Program-made: the position numbers and the translations under genes
Part shown: positions 1 through 12,296 of the stretch, piece after piece
Layout of the letters: each line of letters opens with the position of its first letter
How positions within the stretch are numbered: the first letter of the stretch is position 1
Source of the DNA: Chinchilla lanigera
Lineage: Eukaryota; Chordata; Mammalia; Rodentia; Chinchillidae
Length of the DNA stretch: 64,000 bases
Assembly (NCBI RefSeq): GCF_000276665.1
Contig: NW_004955460.1
Coordinates: 2,640,600 to 2,704,599 of the forward strand
Direction of reading: 5' to 3'
The notes under the pieces: generated by a model
Databases searched by the model: none
The model's input: only the letters and a program-made list of their open reading frames with translations
What the model was told of the DNA's origin: nothing

Positions 1-905
1 TACACTGAAAATTATAGTATTCTGAAAAAGGATATTGAAGATAATATCAGAAAATGGAAAGATATCATTTGCTCATAAGTAGTAAGAAGAAATAACAAAA
101 TAGTCAAAACCAACAATCAAAAACCAAATGGGCATCCCAAAATTATTATACAGATTTAATGTATTCTTGATTAAAATATCATTAGAATCACTCATAGAAC
201 TACAGAAAACATTCCTGAAATTCATTTGGAACCAGAAGAGATGTAAAATAGCAAAAGCAATTCTGGGCAACAAAGGGAAGGCAAGACACATCATAATCCC
301 TGACTTGAAATTATACTACACAGCTACTGTGATAAAATCAGCATGGTACTGGCAAAAAAAAAAAAACCCAGACCTGAGGATCAGTGGAACAGATTAAAAG
401 ATGCAGATGCAACCCCAAACACACTTAGCTACATTTTCTTTGACGTGTTCACTGGAAGAAAGATAGCCTCTTTAATAAAGTTCACTGGAAGAAAGATAGC
501 CTCTTTAATAAAGATGCTCAGAAAACTGGCTGTCCACACGTCCAAGACTAAAACTTGACACATGTCTACCACCATGCGCTACACTAAAATCAAAATGGAT
601 CCAAGATCTAAATATTAAAACAGAAACACTGAATCTACTGGAAGACAAAATAGGTAGAAATCTCAGAGACATAAGTGTAAGCAGAGACTTCATGAACGAA
701 ATCCAAATGACATGAGAAATACTCCAAAGAATCAACTGGGATCTTGTCTCATGAGAAAGCTTCTGCACATCAAACAAAATCACCAACAGAGAGAAAAGAC
801 AACCCACAGAATGGGAAAAAATTTTATCCAACTGTCCCAAAGACAAAGGACTTATATCTAGAACATATAAAGGATTGAAGAAATCAGACCCCCCAAATTT
901 AAAGA
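1..905 (+). mobile_element. L1 LINE, 3' part of ORF2 (truncated by window edge)
   Basis: Translated pieces follow the region of L1 ORF2 downstream of the reverse transcriptase core: FRNVF-like context on the nucleotide level, then IWNQKRCKIAKAILGNK and a DLKLYYTATVIKSAWYWQ stretch, the usual order in mammalian L1. The frame breaks several times, so the copy is dead. It carries a perfect 33-bp tandem duplication at 447-512. The match fades near 905 without a 3'UTR or A-tail, so the 3' end is missing. The 5' part lies outside the window. Confidence 0.9.
447..512 (+). repeat. Perfect 33-bp tandem duplication inside L1 ORF2
   Basis: Bases 447-479 and 480-512 are identical. The unit is 11 codons, so the duplication keeps the local frame and gives FTGRKIASLIK twice. 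No differences between copies suggests it is much younger than the surrounding L1. Confidence 0.95.
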
Positions 906-1955
906 CTCAATCTCCACACACTTTATATCAAAATGTGACAAGAACCACTAACCACAATTTACATGCAGCCTCATTAATCCCTTATAAAATCCTGCATTAA
1001 TTTCCTTCCATTTACACTCACTCAGACGCTTTCTGCTTCCCTGTCTCTTCTTTAAACTGTTTATTCTCAACCTGTGCTGGGAGCTTGCAGATTTATTTTT
1101 CAGTCTCTTAGTACTCTCTCTAATGCTGCTAGGCTTTATAGAATTCCTTTTTCTGGAACTTTGACCCTGCCTTCACTATTTGACACTTCTTTATGTGGAA
1201 TTTCATCAGCCAGTGATGATGGTATGTTTCCATTTGTCTTTTCACATCATTCTGAATTTTATTCCTGATCTTCTCTTCTTCAGGGACCTAATTCTTTATG
1301 TTCATCACTTTACTACAAATCTCCTTTCTTGGGGGGAAAGTATCCAGTGAGAATCCATTTTAAAATGCCCTTTTTCCTCTCAACGATTGGCTTCCATCTT
1401 TCTCACTATTTTTAGAACAAGTCAACAGACATTAACCTTCTCCAAAGGCAACAGCATGCCCCATAGATTCATTAGCACATGCAAAGATCCCTCGTTAAAG
1501 GTACCTGCTACTCCAGGCATCATTCTTCTAGTGAACAAAATTTAAAGGACTGTCTGTCTAGGATACAATTTTTGCAAGGTTCAAAACAATCCGTATGTCT
1601 CCTTTCCTTGCATAATTTATTATGACCATTTTTTGGTAATTTATTCATGCTTCACAGGTGGCTCTCATTTGCATCAAAACAGGTTTCTTTTTTTGATTCA
1701 GTAAAACTCTGACACTTTCTGTCTTTGTCCTCTAAGGGCTCAGCAACCTCCTGCACAGTTGTACATGAGTCTCTCTGCCTTTATCCACCATACTCCCTCC
1801 CCCACTTATCCACCTATCTCCCTGTCACTATCAGTGGCTTGTTGGATACTTCCTATTTACCTGATTTGAACGATGGCCTAGGCCATCATTTTTTGAAATT
1901 TAGCCTAGGCCTTATTTTCTGTCCACTACTTCTCCCTTGATTTCATTAAACTTCG
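906..1955. other. Stretch without a recognised gene or repeat
   Basis: AT-rich with pyrimidine-rich patches on the plus strand. Short open frames at 1074-1268 and 1725-1940 have low-complexity content and no family resemblance. Parts near 1725-1955 may be the diverged upstream end of the following L2-type fragment. Confidence 0.5.
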
Positions 1956-1959
1956 TAAC

Positions 1960-2720
1960 TTTAAGGGCCATCTACATGTTGATATCTGTAAAATTAATTT
2001 CTGAGCTTTTGCATTTAACTATTTACCTTCTTTAATTGCATGTCTCCTTAGCGTATTTCAAACTTACTATGTGGTAAGTAAACCTGCTTGTGGCTTCTCT
2101 GTCCACTCCTTAACCTGTTTCATGCCGCCTTTTCTATCTTTCAGTAAGTGTAGTACCAAATGTTTACTTGATCAGCGAAAATGCAAGCAGTCTCCTCTGA
2201 TTTCTGTCTTTTACTTTGTCCCTAATTGAACACATCAGGACTTCCTATTAGATACAGCTTCTAAGTATAACCAAAACCTATCCAATTTTCTCTAATTCCA
2301 CTGATTCACTAGGTCCACCTCCTAAAATTTTTCACCTGAACTGCTGGAATAGTCTCCTAACTCAAGCTCTTACTTCTGTTCTTACTTTATAATGCCCATT
2401 CTGCACATGCCAACTTAATAACTCTCTTCTTCTTTTCATATTTAAATCAGATCATGTCAGGTCTGTGTCTGTGATACTTCCATAGGTTTTCATTACCATC
2501 AGAATAAAAGACAAATTCTTCCTCGTGGTTCGTGAAGCCGATCTGGATTTAGCTTTCTAGTCATTCTCTGCATCTATTCCCCACATTCATTTTATGCTGT
2601 ACATGTTGTTCTTTTCCATTTCTGAAACATACCAAGCTTATTATACCTAAGGATCTTTAGACTTATGGTTCCATCTACTTTGAGAACTCTCTTTCCTATT
2701 CCTTCCTGTGATTGGGTTAT
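1960..2720 (+). mobile_element. L2-type LINE fragment (3'UTR-side)
   Basis: The order of phrases follows a widely dispersed ancient mammalian LINE 3' region: a segment on sequential day-to-day diverged CT-rich sequence, then the equivalents of 'cagatcatgtcag', 'cagaataaaagacaaattc' and 'accaagcttatt' in that order at about 2450-2640. Heavily diverged, as expected for an element predating the rodent radiation. I assign L2 from memory of the consensus; boundaries are approximate. Confidence 0.5.
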
Positions 2721-2769
2721 TTTCTTATTGTAGGACTTCTAATGAAATTCTACTATGTACCCATGGCTA

Positions 2770-2955
2770 AAGTTTCAAATGGTGAGGATATGGATCAACT
2801 GGAACCCTCTTTCACTGCAAGTTGGAGTGTAAGATGGTACAAAGTACTTTGGAAAATACTTTGATAGTTTCTTAAGATATCAAACATATACCTGCATTTT
2901 GGCAATTATAACTGTGAAAGAACTAGGTCAATACTTTATAAACTCAATTCCTTGA
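2770..2955 (+). mobile_element. Ancient L1M ORF2 3' fragment
   Basis: Contains the degenerate L1 ORF2 series for an element region that reads 'gatatggatcaactggaac', then 'ggagtgtaagatggtacaaa', then 'actttggaaaatactttga'. The same series appears in the old L1 at 12530-12610. Short, truncated at both ends, non-coding. Confidence 0.7.
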
Positions 2956-3054
2956 AATGTTTTTCCCCAAACGCAAGACCTCCTACGGGGAGACAGAATC
3001 TTAACCAACTCCTTTAAAACCATGGCAACTGTGGGCAAATGAATATCACTTCAA

Positions 3055-4250
3055 TTATTCAGTCACTGACCTAGTAGCAATAATTTATTAAGCACTCAAT
3101 AATTGTCTGCCACTGTGTTAGATCTTGAGGGTGTAAAACTGAGTGAAAGTATTGAACTCAGGAAGTTCAGTGTTGAGGAAGGGAGATTTACACATGAATA
3201 AATAAAATACAGTTTTTAAAGTCATAAGATGATATGCTGAATGCACATAAAATAAGGAGTGATTAATTTCATCCTAAAACTCTCCAGAGGAAAAGAATGT
3301 TCAAATTGGCCAGGGGTGGTGATGCACACCTGTAATCCCACCACTCAGGAGGCTGATGAAGGAGGATCATTGTGAGTTCAAGGCTAGCCTGGCCCACAAA
3401 GTGAGTTCAAAACCAGCCTGAACTGCATAGTAACACCCTGTCTCAAAAAAACAACAAAAAATTTTTAAGCTGGATCTTGAAAAATGAATGTGGAGATATT
3501 CAGACACAAAATACAGGAAAGAGGGAACAAAAAGAAAAATCATTACAGAAGAATGAACTGCAGGAACAAAAAGGTAGGAGCAGAATGAATTTGGACCTGT
3601 GTAGATGGGTGCACGACAGCTGTCTATGGAATAGCATTACCCAGATGGCTATCCATACCCCTCATATCCATCACTCCTTAGTCGGTCATGACTATGATTT
3701 TTAAATAAAATGCAGCACAATATGCAGAATAAAATTATTAAAAGGCAGTGCATATAGTAAGGCTTGGTATTACAACACTTCCAGTTATTTCAGTGTCTAT
3801 ATTTTTACAGGCACCTATTAGATGAACTTTAAGATCCACTAATGTATTATTACCAGCAGTTTGGAAAACATTTCTACAGTACATGGAGATAGTTAAGTGT
3901 TTAAACACATCATCTGGAGGTGAGGTAGAGAGAGGAGGCCTCAAAATAGCTATTGCAAGAGTCAAAGGAAATTATGTTGAGAGCTTGAATTAAAGGTTAT
4001 TGAGAATAAATATAGATATCAGGAATTTGAGAGACACTGGTAAACCATAATTAGCATGAGGAATTTTGTTACTAACCAGATATACAAGTAGAATGTTAGA
4101 GGGGCTGGAGAAATGAAAATTAAAGGCCATTTTCCAAGCTTAGATGACTAGATAGTAAATCAAACCCAACAAAGAGAACACAAATGAAGAAAACAAAGGG
4201 AGAGAGCTTTCAATATGCTGGGTTTGAGATACTTGATAAACCAAAGCCAA
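3055..4250 (-). mobile_element. L2-type LINE fragment, split by a B1
   Basis: Antisense to the usual orientation. The signature 'ttattaagcactcaataatt' with 'gccactgtgttagatcttga' starts at about 3085. After the B1 insertion the same element resumes with 'aagctggatcttgaaaaatg' and 'caggaacaaaaaggtag', then 'ctattgcaagagtcaaagga' near 3950. It lies inverted relative to the fragment at 1960-2720. Outer limits are uncertain. Confidence 0.5.
3307..3462 (+). mobile_element. B1 SINE with internal duplication
   Basis: 7SL-derived SINE with the A-box/B-box-like order 'ggtggtgatgcacacctgta', 'gaggctgatgaaggaggat', 'gtgagttcaaggctagcc' and an A-rich tail after 'ccctgtctc'. The segment 'gtgagttcaa..ccagcct' occurs twice in tandem, which is the diagnostic B1 internal duplication. 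It splits the antisense L2-type fragment, so it is the younger insertion. Confidence 0.9.
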
Positions 4251-4851
4251 GATAGTTAGTTTAAGTCACAACTCTATAGAGGAGGCACACTAAATACAGC
4301 TTGCTGATTTGACCTGTAATTGGCTATATTATTACATCTTTATGCAATATTATAAATTAATGTATTAATAAAATATAGTAATGATATATAGCAATGATTA
4401 AATCAATATATACTGCTAAACAAGTGTGAGTAAATGCATGGGAAAACATAATTCAGGTCCCTAAAGAAGAGAAGAGTTATTTGCCAGTGATGCTTTTGCG
4501 TATTTCTGTAACTTTTATTATTATTCTTCTTTAATTGGAAATCATTTGCTTAACAAAGTAAAATGCTTGAGTTTATATGCACAATTAATAGACATTTTCA
4601 CTGATGTCATAGAATTACACTGTGTTAGTCACTGTTCTGGTAGGTATGCATCAACTATCATCGAAAGAAAGCTACTGATATCCTAATCTGAAAAAGGCAA
4701 AAGGAATACATACTGGTACCTAAGCCACAGCTGGAAAAGTGGAGATGGGTCTACCCAGCAAAAGCAATAATTCTCTATAGAATGAAAGCATCAGAGCAGA
4801 GATAAAGTCAGAAAGAGCTCTCCTGCATTGATTCTCCTTCATCTTCTGATG
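4251..4851. other. Stretch without a recognised feature
   Basis: AT-rich single-copy-like sequence; no sustained open frame and no repeat family I can name. Confidence 0.5.
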
Positions 4852-4856
4852 CCCAG

Positions 4857-5231
4857 TGTTATGGTTTGTGTCTGGATGTCCCCCCAAAGCCTCATGCAAC
4901 CATGGTGTGGGCTTCCAGAGCTTTTGATTGATCCACATTCCAATGCTGGGATTATGGGTGTGAGTGCTACACCCGCCCTGGGGTGGGAGCCTGCATACAA
5001 TATAAGGGAGGAAAAGAATCTTGCTCTCTGCTGCCTCTTCTTTTTTGCTCTTGTTGCTTTGCTGTGTTCTGCCGCCATGAACTGTTGCCCTCTGCCATGT
5101 GCCACTCTGCCTTGGAGCTAGCTGAGTATGGACTGAAACTTCTACAAATTGTGAACTAAATAAGCCTTTCCTTTCTTAATTTTGGTATTTGGGTATCTTG
5201 TCCCAGCAATAAGAGAAAAGTAACCAAAGCA
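4857..5231 (+). mobile_element. Solo LTR, ERVL-MaLR (ORR1-like), complete
   Basis: Begins TGTTATGGTTTGTG and ends ..GTAACCAAAGCA, the terminal dinucleotides and end motifs of rodent MaLR LTRs. An AATAAG/CTAAATAAG polyadenylation-type region lies near 5155-5165. The five bases before it (4852-4856, CCCAG) are repeated exactly after it (5232-5236), which fixes both boundaries. Open frames inside it on both strands (up to 97 codons) are LTR sequence and not genes. Length about 375 bp is normal for the family. Confidence 0.92.
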
Positions 5232-7605
5232 CCCAGGTAGAACCTTCCACTGGCCAAATTTAATAGGAAGGCAGAGAAGTGTTATAATCCATTGCATAAA
5301 CCACTGAAAATAAGAGGGATGGAGAATGAATCTTGGAGGGTGAAGACAATAAAAGGAAAATAATCAACATTAGTAATCTGGAAGGCTTGTTGACAAATTA
5401 GTTTAATTTCTAGATATTATGATCATTTCAATCAAATCAGTTTTGCCTTTGTAACTTAAAGCCAATATCTGTCTTTGCAAGATTTAGTCTCAAAATTTAA
5501 ATGTGAGAATTCTGGATTCTAGTCCAGCATGAAACTATCCTAATAGAAATAAAAAAGCTAAACAAACTGCAAAGTCAAAAATTCCTAAGATCCATCTGAT
5601 AAGTGAAGTCATAAGGAAAACTGCTGCTCCCATGAATGGGGGACAGGTACAAGGATACTAAGAATCATAGTTTACTAAGGGGATAAATCTGTGAGCAAAA
5701 ATCCCCACAAGAACTAGTCCTAGTAGGGAAAAACCTAATGATGAATTTCTGGGGCCTCAGTGTGGAAATATGTGAGAAATAAAAATTCATCAGAGACCAG
5801 TCTTAGGAGTGCTCCCACTTTTGAAATTTTACCTCCAAAAACTCTATCAGGTTTGTACAATGAAAATCAGAGAAAAAATTCCTTGGCCATCATGCAAAAG
5901 ATGTGATAAATAACTATTTTGAAATATACTTAAGCATTTGTTTTTCCTTAGCAATACGTGTCCTCAAGAGAAACTATCTTATCAGTCTAACTTATTGTGA
6001 ATTTATCAGAACCTATTTGGTGTGAGGGGAGGGAAATATCTAACTTCAGATCCTGCCAGTCTTCTAATTAGGGGAAGGGAAAGATACAATATCAACCCAT
6101 TTTAGCTTATCATTTCCAACTGGGGTACAGGGCATAGAAACCCAGAGTACTTGTGAAGTTCATAGTCCAAGCACACAGGATCCTAAAAGACTGAAAACTG
6201 ATCACAGAACTGTGGAACACTTATTCTTCTCCTACATCTTACTATCAAACTATAAAAGACCTGCATACCATTGTGCTTTACCCAGTATGTCATGTCTGGC
6301 TATCAAGAAAAAGTGACAAAACATACTTAGCAGAAAGCAAATCACAGATCAAAGAGACTGAGAAACCATCAGAACCAGACTGAGATATGGCAAGAATGTT
6401 AGAATTATCAGACCAGGAATTTAAAAATTAGGGATCTAATGGGAACCAAAAAAACCACATAAAAGACCAGGTGGCAAATGTAAACAGAGTCATTCTAAAA
6501 AAAAAAAACTATTCAAACAAAATACCAACTGTCTTTAATGAGCTCATTAGTAGGCTGGACAAGCTAAGAAAAGATTCTCTGGGCTTGAGGATAACCTCCA
6601 GGAGAACTTCCAGATAGCAAAGTGAAGAGAAAGAACATTGAAAAACTGGAGCAGAATATCTGCGAACTGTAGGGCAACTACAACTGCATAACAGAAAGAT
6701 GATTTTCACAAGTACGGGGAATACAGGGACGATAAGAAAGGAAAGAGAAGAGGAATGTGTAAAGCAATGAAGCCTGAACATTTCCTCCAGTTTTCCACCA
6801 TACCACAGACCCAAGAAACTGAATAAGACCAAGAAAGACAAATGTCTACAAATTGTATCCAGACATATCACAGCCAAAGTACAGAAAATCAAAGTAAAGA
6901 GAAAGAACCTTGAAATAAACTAGGGCAAAAGCATCTTACTTATTAGGAAATATAAGAATTACATCTGATTTCTTCTTAAAAACCATACAAGTAAAAATGA
7001 GTAGAGAGATATATTTTGTTTGTGAGCAATAGATAGATGGTAGATGATAGACAAGTAGAACACGTAGAATTGTGTATTCTGTACTATTATCATTCAACAC
7101 GGAGGCATAAATAAATACTTGCATGAACTAATTTGAGGGAATTTGTTGCTGGTAGACTATCAATCCAAAAAATTTTAAAGAAGTTCTTCAGAGAGGAAAA
7201 AAAAATTTACATTAGAAAGTCATATCTACAAGAAGAAAGGACAGATATTGAAGGAAGAAAAAGTGAATGTCAAATCTTTTATCTGAGGCTGACCTAACAT
7301 ATAACAGTTTGTTTAAAATACTGGCAGCAAGTATTTGACCATAAATATACATTCACTTATATAAGTGAAGTGATGGTTAGCAATGTTATAAGAGATGGGG
7401 AGAAAGAACAAGGAAGATTTTTTTATTGTAACATACTTACACTATCTGTGAATCCATGTAGTGTTATTGGAAAGTTAACATAAATAAATTATAAATGTAT
7501 ATTGTAATCTCCAGGACAATGATTAATAAAGGAAATGAAGAAGTATATTAATATGCTAAGAAAGGTGAGAAATGTAATTACATAAAATGATTAATTAAAA
7601 TAACA

Positions 7606-7690
7606 AAGTTGTGGCTCAGTAGCATATAAAGCACTTGCATAGCGTGTGCAAAGCTGATCATCAGCATGACAAAATAATGATAAAATGTAG
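7606..7690 (+). mobile_element. ID SINE (tRNA-derived), diverged, nested in old L1
   Basis: Reads 'gtggctcagtagcatataaa' followed by 'gcacttgcatagcgtgtgca', the A-box and core of ID/BC1-type elements, then an A-rich tail. It interrupts old L1 sequence. Confidence 0.7.
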
Positions 7691-7904
7691 AAAAGGAGCC
7701 ACAGATAAAATAGTATCAAAAGTAAGAGTAAATATTAGAAAACTCTTACATTGATCCAACTATATCAATGATTGTTTAAAACACCAGAGGACTAACTATA
7801 CCAATTAAAAGAGATTTTTAGGATAGATAAAAAAACAAGACCCAATTATAGCTTGTTTACAAGAAAACCACTGTAGGTATAGAGACATATATATAATAAA
7901 AACA

Positions 7905-8080
7905 AAGGTGGCACTGTAATCCCAGCACTCAAGGAGTTCCTGCCAAGACTGGGCAGTGCAGGCACTTAGCAAGACGTTGTCTCAAAACAAAAAAATTTAA
8001 AAAGCACTGGGGGTGTAGCTCAGTATGAAAGCCCTGGGCTCAATGCAAAATAGTGTACAATAACAAATAAATAAATAAAT
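7905..8080 (+). mobile_element. B1-dID dimeric SINE nested in old L1
   Basis: A shortened B1 left part ('gtaatcccagcactcaagga') is followed by 'gacgttgtctcaaaac' and an A-rich linker. An ID-type right part then begins 'gggggtgtagctcag' and the element ends in an (AAAT)n tail at about 8060-8080. Old L1 ORF2 sequence flanks both sides. Confidence 0.8.
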
Positions 8081-8734
8081 AGGAATGCAGAGAAGACATC
8101 ACAGTAACACTAATCAACAGAAAGTGGAAAAAACTAATTTAGTTTCAGGCCAAGCAGACTTTAGAACGAGGAAACTTCTTAGGAAAAAAGAGATAGCATT
8201 ACATAATGAAAAAGTCAATTAGTCAAGAAGACCTAATAATTCTTAATAGCAAGAATTGAGAGCACTAAAAGAAGAAGTAGACCAAGCTACTATTATGGTT
8301 GAAAGTCTAAACATTCCTCTGTCAGAAATGGGGAGATCTTGAAGGGAGAAAATCAATAAAGACATAGCTGAACTCAACAGCAGCATCACAATGTTGGCTA
8401 TAATCAACGCTTATTGACTAGTTCATCCAACAATTGCAGGGTATATATTCTTCTCAAGTTTACATTGAGCATACACCAACATGGTGGATATTCTGCTATC
8501 AAACATATCATGGCAAGTTTAAACAACATAAAACATACAATATCCACTCAGACCACTGAGTAGGTTTAAATGAGAAATCAGTACTTGGAAGACAGCTGAA
8601 AATATCCTAAACTACAGAGGGATGAAACAAATAAAGTTCTGAAGAATACATGTGTTAGAGAAGAAATAGCAAGGGAGATTTTAAAATACATTGAACTAAG
8701 TGAAAATATATACTGTACTGGTGCCATAAAAGTG

Positions 8735-9045
8735 AATCATTTGTTAAGAAAATGAATGCACCTTGAGACCATAATGCCAAATGAAATAAGCCAAACACAT
8801 AAATACTGTGTAATTTCTCTTATATGAGAAACTCAAAATATAGAGAACAAAATAAAAGATACATAATAGGAAACAGGGAGATAGATCTTGTGCAAAAAAA
8901 GAAGACCAGGAAATGGAAGGATTGGAGAGGAGAAAGGACTGAAAAAGAAAAGCAAAAATGAGAATTAAGATGTGGTATGTACATGTACCAACTCCCCCCA
9001 AGGAAGGTAATCATTATGTACTACAAATGTATACTAATAAAAATA
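8735..9045 (+). mobile_element. 5'-truncated younger L1 3' end nested in old L1
   Basis: Matches the 3' end of the sense L1 at 57810-58100: 'gaaataagccaaacacata', 'ttctcttatatgagaaactc', 'tgtaccaactccccccaagg' and a tail after 'tatactaataaaaa'. Old L1 ORF2 sequence resumes immediately after, with 'gaaaatgcaatttatcaaat'. Confidence 0.88.
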
Positions 9046-10080
9046 TAAAAACTGAAAATGCAATTTATCAAATATTGGACAGTATAGCAAAAGGGAAGTA
9101 TATAGCATTAGGGACAAACAATACAAATGGGAAAGGATCACGACTCAATAACTGAAGTTTCCAAATGAGCACATGAAGAAAAAGAAGAACAAATTAAATC
9201 CAATAACTGGAAGATAAAAAAATAATAAAAATTTGAGCATAAACCAATTCTTTTGAAAACTGAAAATGAGCAGAGAAAAATCAATGAAACTAAAAACTGA
9301 TTCTTTTGGAAAAAAGGAACAATAAAATCTATAACCTTCTAGTGAAGACACCTAAGAAAAAGGAGAAAAGCTAAAAATTACTAATATCAGAAATAGGAGT
9401 CATACTACAGAATCCTTTTCATTTAAAAGAATAATAAAGGTTAAACATTAACAATTATATGCCTACAACTTTGATATCATACACAAAATGCACTAATTCT
9501 TATAAAGAACAATCTATCAAAACAAAGACAAGAAGAAAGATATAATTTAAATAACTCTACATCCATTAGAGAATTTGGATTGAAATTAAATTATGTCCTA
9601 AAACAGAAACTGACAGGTCAAGATGGGTTTATGGTTCAGTTCTAAGAAATGTTTAATGAAGAAATTAGACCAACTCTCTAATCTCTTCCAGAAAAGGTAA
9701 ACAAAGGGAAACTTTCTTCATTCTGTCAAGCAAGTACTGTGCAAATACAAGAACCATACAATAGCATTGTATAAAAAAAAAGAAACCTACAGGACAACAC
9801 GAACATTTCTGAACATTTCATGAACATTTCTAACAAAATATTTACCAGTCAAGTCTAACAACATATAGAAAGAATTATACCAGATAATATTTGAAAATTC
9901 GTTAGTGTAAACTGTCACATCAGCAGGGTGAAAAAAACATGATCACATCAATAGATGCAGAAAAAGCTTTTGAAAAAACATGACATCCACTCATAACAGA
10001 ATCTCTCAGTAAACTAGGAATAGATGATAATCTCTTCAATTTCGTGAAGGACAACCACAAAAATCTTAAAGAAAATAGCA

Positions 10081-10473
10081 TGGTTTGTGTCTGATTGTCT
10101 CTCTGAAACCTTATGCAGTCATGGGGGGCAAGCTCTTTGGAGGGAGCTGAATCTAGAGTTTGTGATCGATTCATGGTCCAGCGCAAGGATTATAGCTGTG
10201 AGTATTACCCTTGCCCTAGGGTGGGTAGCCTGCATACACTATAAGAGACAGAAAGGCTCTTCTCTCTCTCTCTATCCCCTCTTGCCATCTCTTGGTGCTT
10301 TTGCTGTCTTCCTCAGCCATGGATTATTGCCCCTGTGCCATGCCACCCTGCCTTGGAACCTGCTGATTATGGATGGAAACCTCTACAGACTGTGAGCTAA
10401 ATAAATCTTTCCTCCTTTAACTTTGGGTGTCAGGTTTCTTTTTGTCTTAGTAATTAGAGAAAAGTAACTAAGA
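10081..10473 (+). mobile_element. Solo LTR, ERVL-MaLR (ORR1-like), nested in old L1
   Basis: Same family as the LTR at 4857-5231: starts TGGTTTGTGTCTG, contains 'ctgtgagctaaataaatctt' and ends 'agaaaagtaactaagaca'. Old L1 reverse-transcriptase region sequence flanks it: 'cacaaaaatcttaaagaaaa' before, 'caaacaacatacttaatag' after. Open frames within (102 and 88 codons) are LTR sequence. Confidence 0.9.
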
Positions 10474-11595
10474 CAGCAAACAACATACTTAATAGTGAAA
10501 AACTAGGTGATGCTTCAATAAGGTCAGGAACAAAGCAAGCATATTCTCTATTACCACACTTTTTCAACATTATACAAAGAGTCTTTACTAAAATAATGGA
10601 CAATAATAGGGAATGCTATAGACATTGAAAGAGAAGAAATAAAGCAGATGACATATTTGGTCACAGATGACATATTTGCCTCTGAAAATTGGAGTGCCCA
10701 AAATACTCCTCTAATTAGTAATTATTTGAAGATACAGAGTTAATACATGAAAGTCAATTCCTCTACTGTATCCCAACAATGAACAAGTAGAATTTGAAAT
10801 TAAAAGCACAGTAGCATTGACATTAGAACTCCTAAAAATGAAATACTTAGATCTAATTAACAAAATATGTTTTGCCTATATGAGGAAAACTGTCTCTGCT
10901 GAAAGAAGTTCAAGAATTAGATAAAAGGTGAAATTGCCCATTGTCGAAGATAAGAAAATTCAATTTTAGCAAGATATCAATTACTATCAATGCATAGATT
11001 CGAAATTCTAGCAAGCTATTTTGGAGAATCAAATAAACTCTCAAGTTTCTGTGAGGAGGTCAATGACCATTCTATTGCAAACATAATACCAGAGAAAAAC
11101 AGTTCGAAGACTGAACTTACCTGTTTTCAAGATTTACTATAAAGCTACAGTGAACATGACATTGATGAATGGGCAAAAGAATAGGAAAATATGTCTCCAG
11201 AACGTAATAGTCCAGAAATAAAACCATTTAAGTGCAGTCAATTACTCGTTGCCAAAGTGGCAAAGGTAATACAGTGAAGAAATGAACTTTTCAGCAAATT
11301 GTGCTGAACAGTTGAGCATAAACAAGCATGATGAGAAATCTAAATACAGAATTTAAACCCTCCACAAAAAATTAGCTAATAATGTACCACAGACTTAAAT
11401 GTAAAATACAAAACCATAAAACTTCTAGAAGATATTGTAGGAGAAAATCTGGGTGATCTTAGGTTTGATGACTTTAAATACAACAAATGCATGATCCATG
11501 AAAACAATAATTTACAAGCTATATTTCATTAAAAGTAAAAATCTGTTTTTGAAGTGCACTGGGACAAGAAAGACTGAATGATACGCAGACTGGGA

Positions 11596-11612
11596 GAAAA
11601 TATTTTCAAAAG
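11596..11612 (+). repeat. Left target-site duplication of nested L1
   Basis: GAAAATATTTTCAAAAG here and GAAAATATTTAGAAAAA at 12297-12313 match at 14 of 17 positions. They flank the L1 3' end between them. Confidence 0.75.
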
Positions 11613-12296
11613 TCAACACAGCGATATATGTGTACCCATGTTTATAGCAGCACAATTTGTAATAGCTAAATCAGGGAAGCAACCCAAATGCCTATCTACT
11701 GAGGAATGGATAAAAAAGTTGTGGTATTTTATACAACGGAATACTACACAGCTATAAAGAAAAATAATCTTGAGGTTTTTATAGGAAAGTGGACACAATG
11801 ATACCATACTCATAAGTGAGATAAGTCAGACCTGCATGTGTAAACACTATATTGTCTCACTAGTGTAAGAACCTGAAAGAGTGAATAAAATCTAGGAGGA
11901 ACAACAGACATTGTGAAAGGAAAGGAAAATGCTCAAAAGGAAAGAACAACTGGGATAAGGGAAAAGAGAAAAGAAAGAAGGGGAAAAATATGTATATATG
12001 TAAACACAGGATAGCTAACATAGTTGTACTACTGCTTTTTATTGCTCTGTTGAAAGGAATAGTTAATGCTTAAGTATATGATCAATCTTACATATCTATA
12101 TTTGTTTATCTGAGTACCCAAATTGAAGATATCAATATGTAATACAACAACCGTTGCTAATTTCCTATCACCTTGTCTGAGATTCTGTATTGCTTATACA
12201 GTTTTTGTGTTAATTTTTAATATATGCATGTTTGTTAAGATGTTTTCATTACTTTATCTTTAAAATAAAAGTCATATGTGATAAATGAATGTTATA
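11613..12296 (+). mobile_element. 5'-truncated younger L1 3' end nested in old L1
   Basis: Opens in ORF2 C-terminal sequence ('tttatagcagcacaatttgt', 'gaatggataaaaaagt'), passes through the 3'UTR ('aatatgtaatacaacaaccg') and ends in 'tttaaaataaaagtc'. Old L1 ORF2 C-terminal sequence resumes with 'aacaacttggttaaaatgga'. Flanked by the imperfect 17-bp target duplications at 11596-11612 and 12297-12313. Confidence 0.9.

Noticed and set aside
4828..5121. 97-codon plus frame with overlapping 88-codon minus frame as small genes
   Set aside because: Both lie in a MaLR solo LTR whose limits are fixed by a perfect target duplication.
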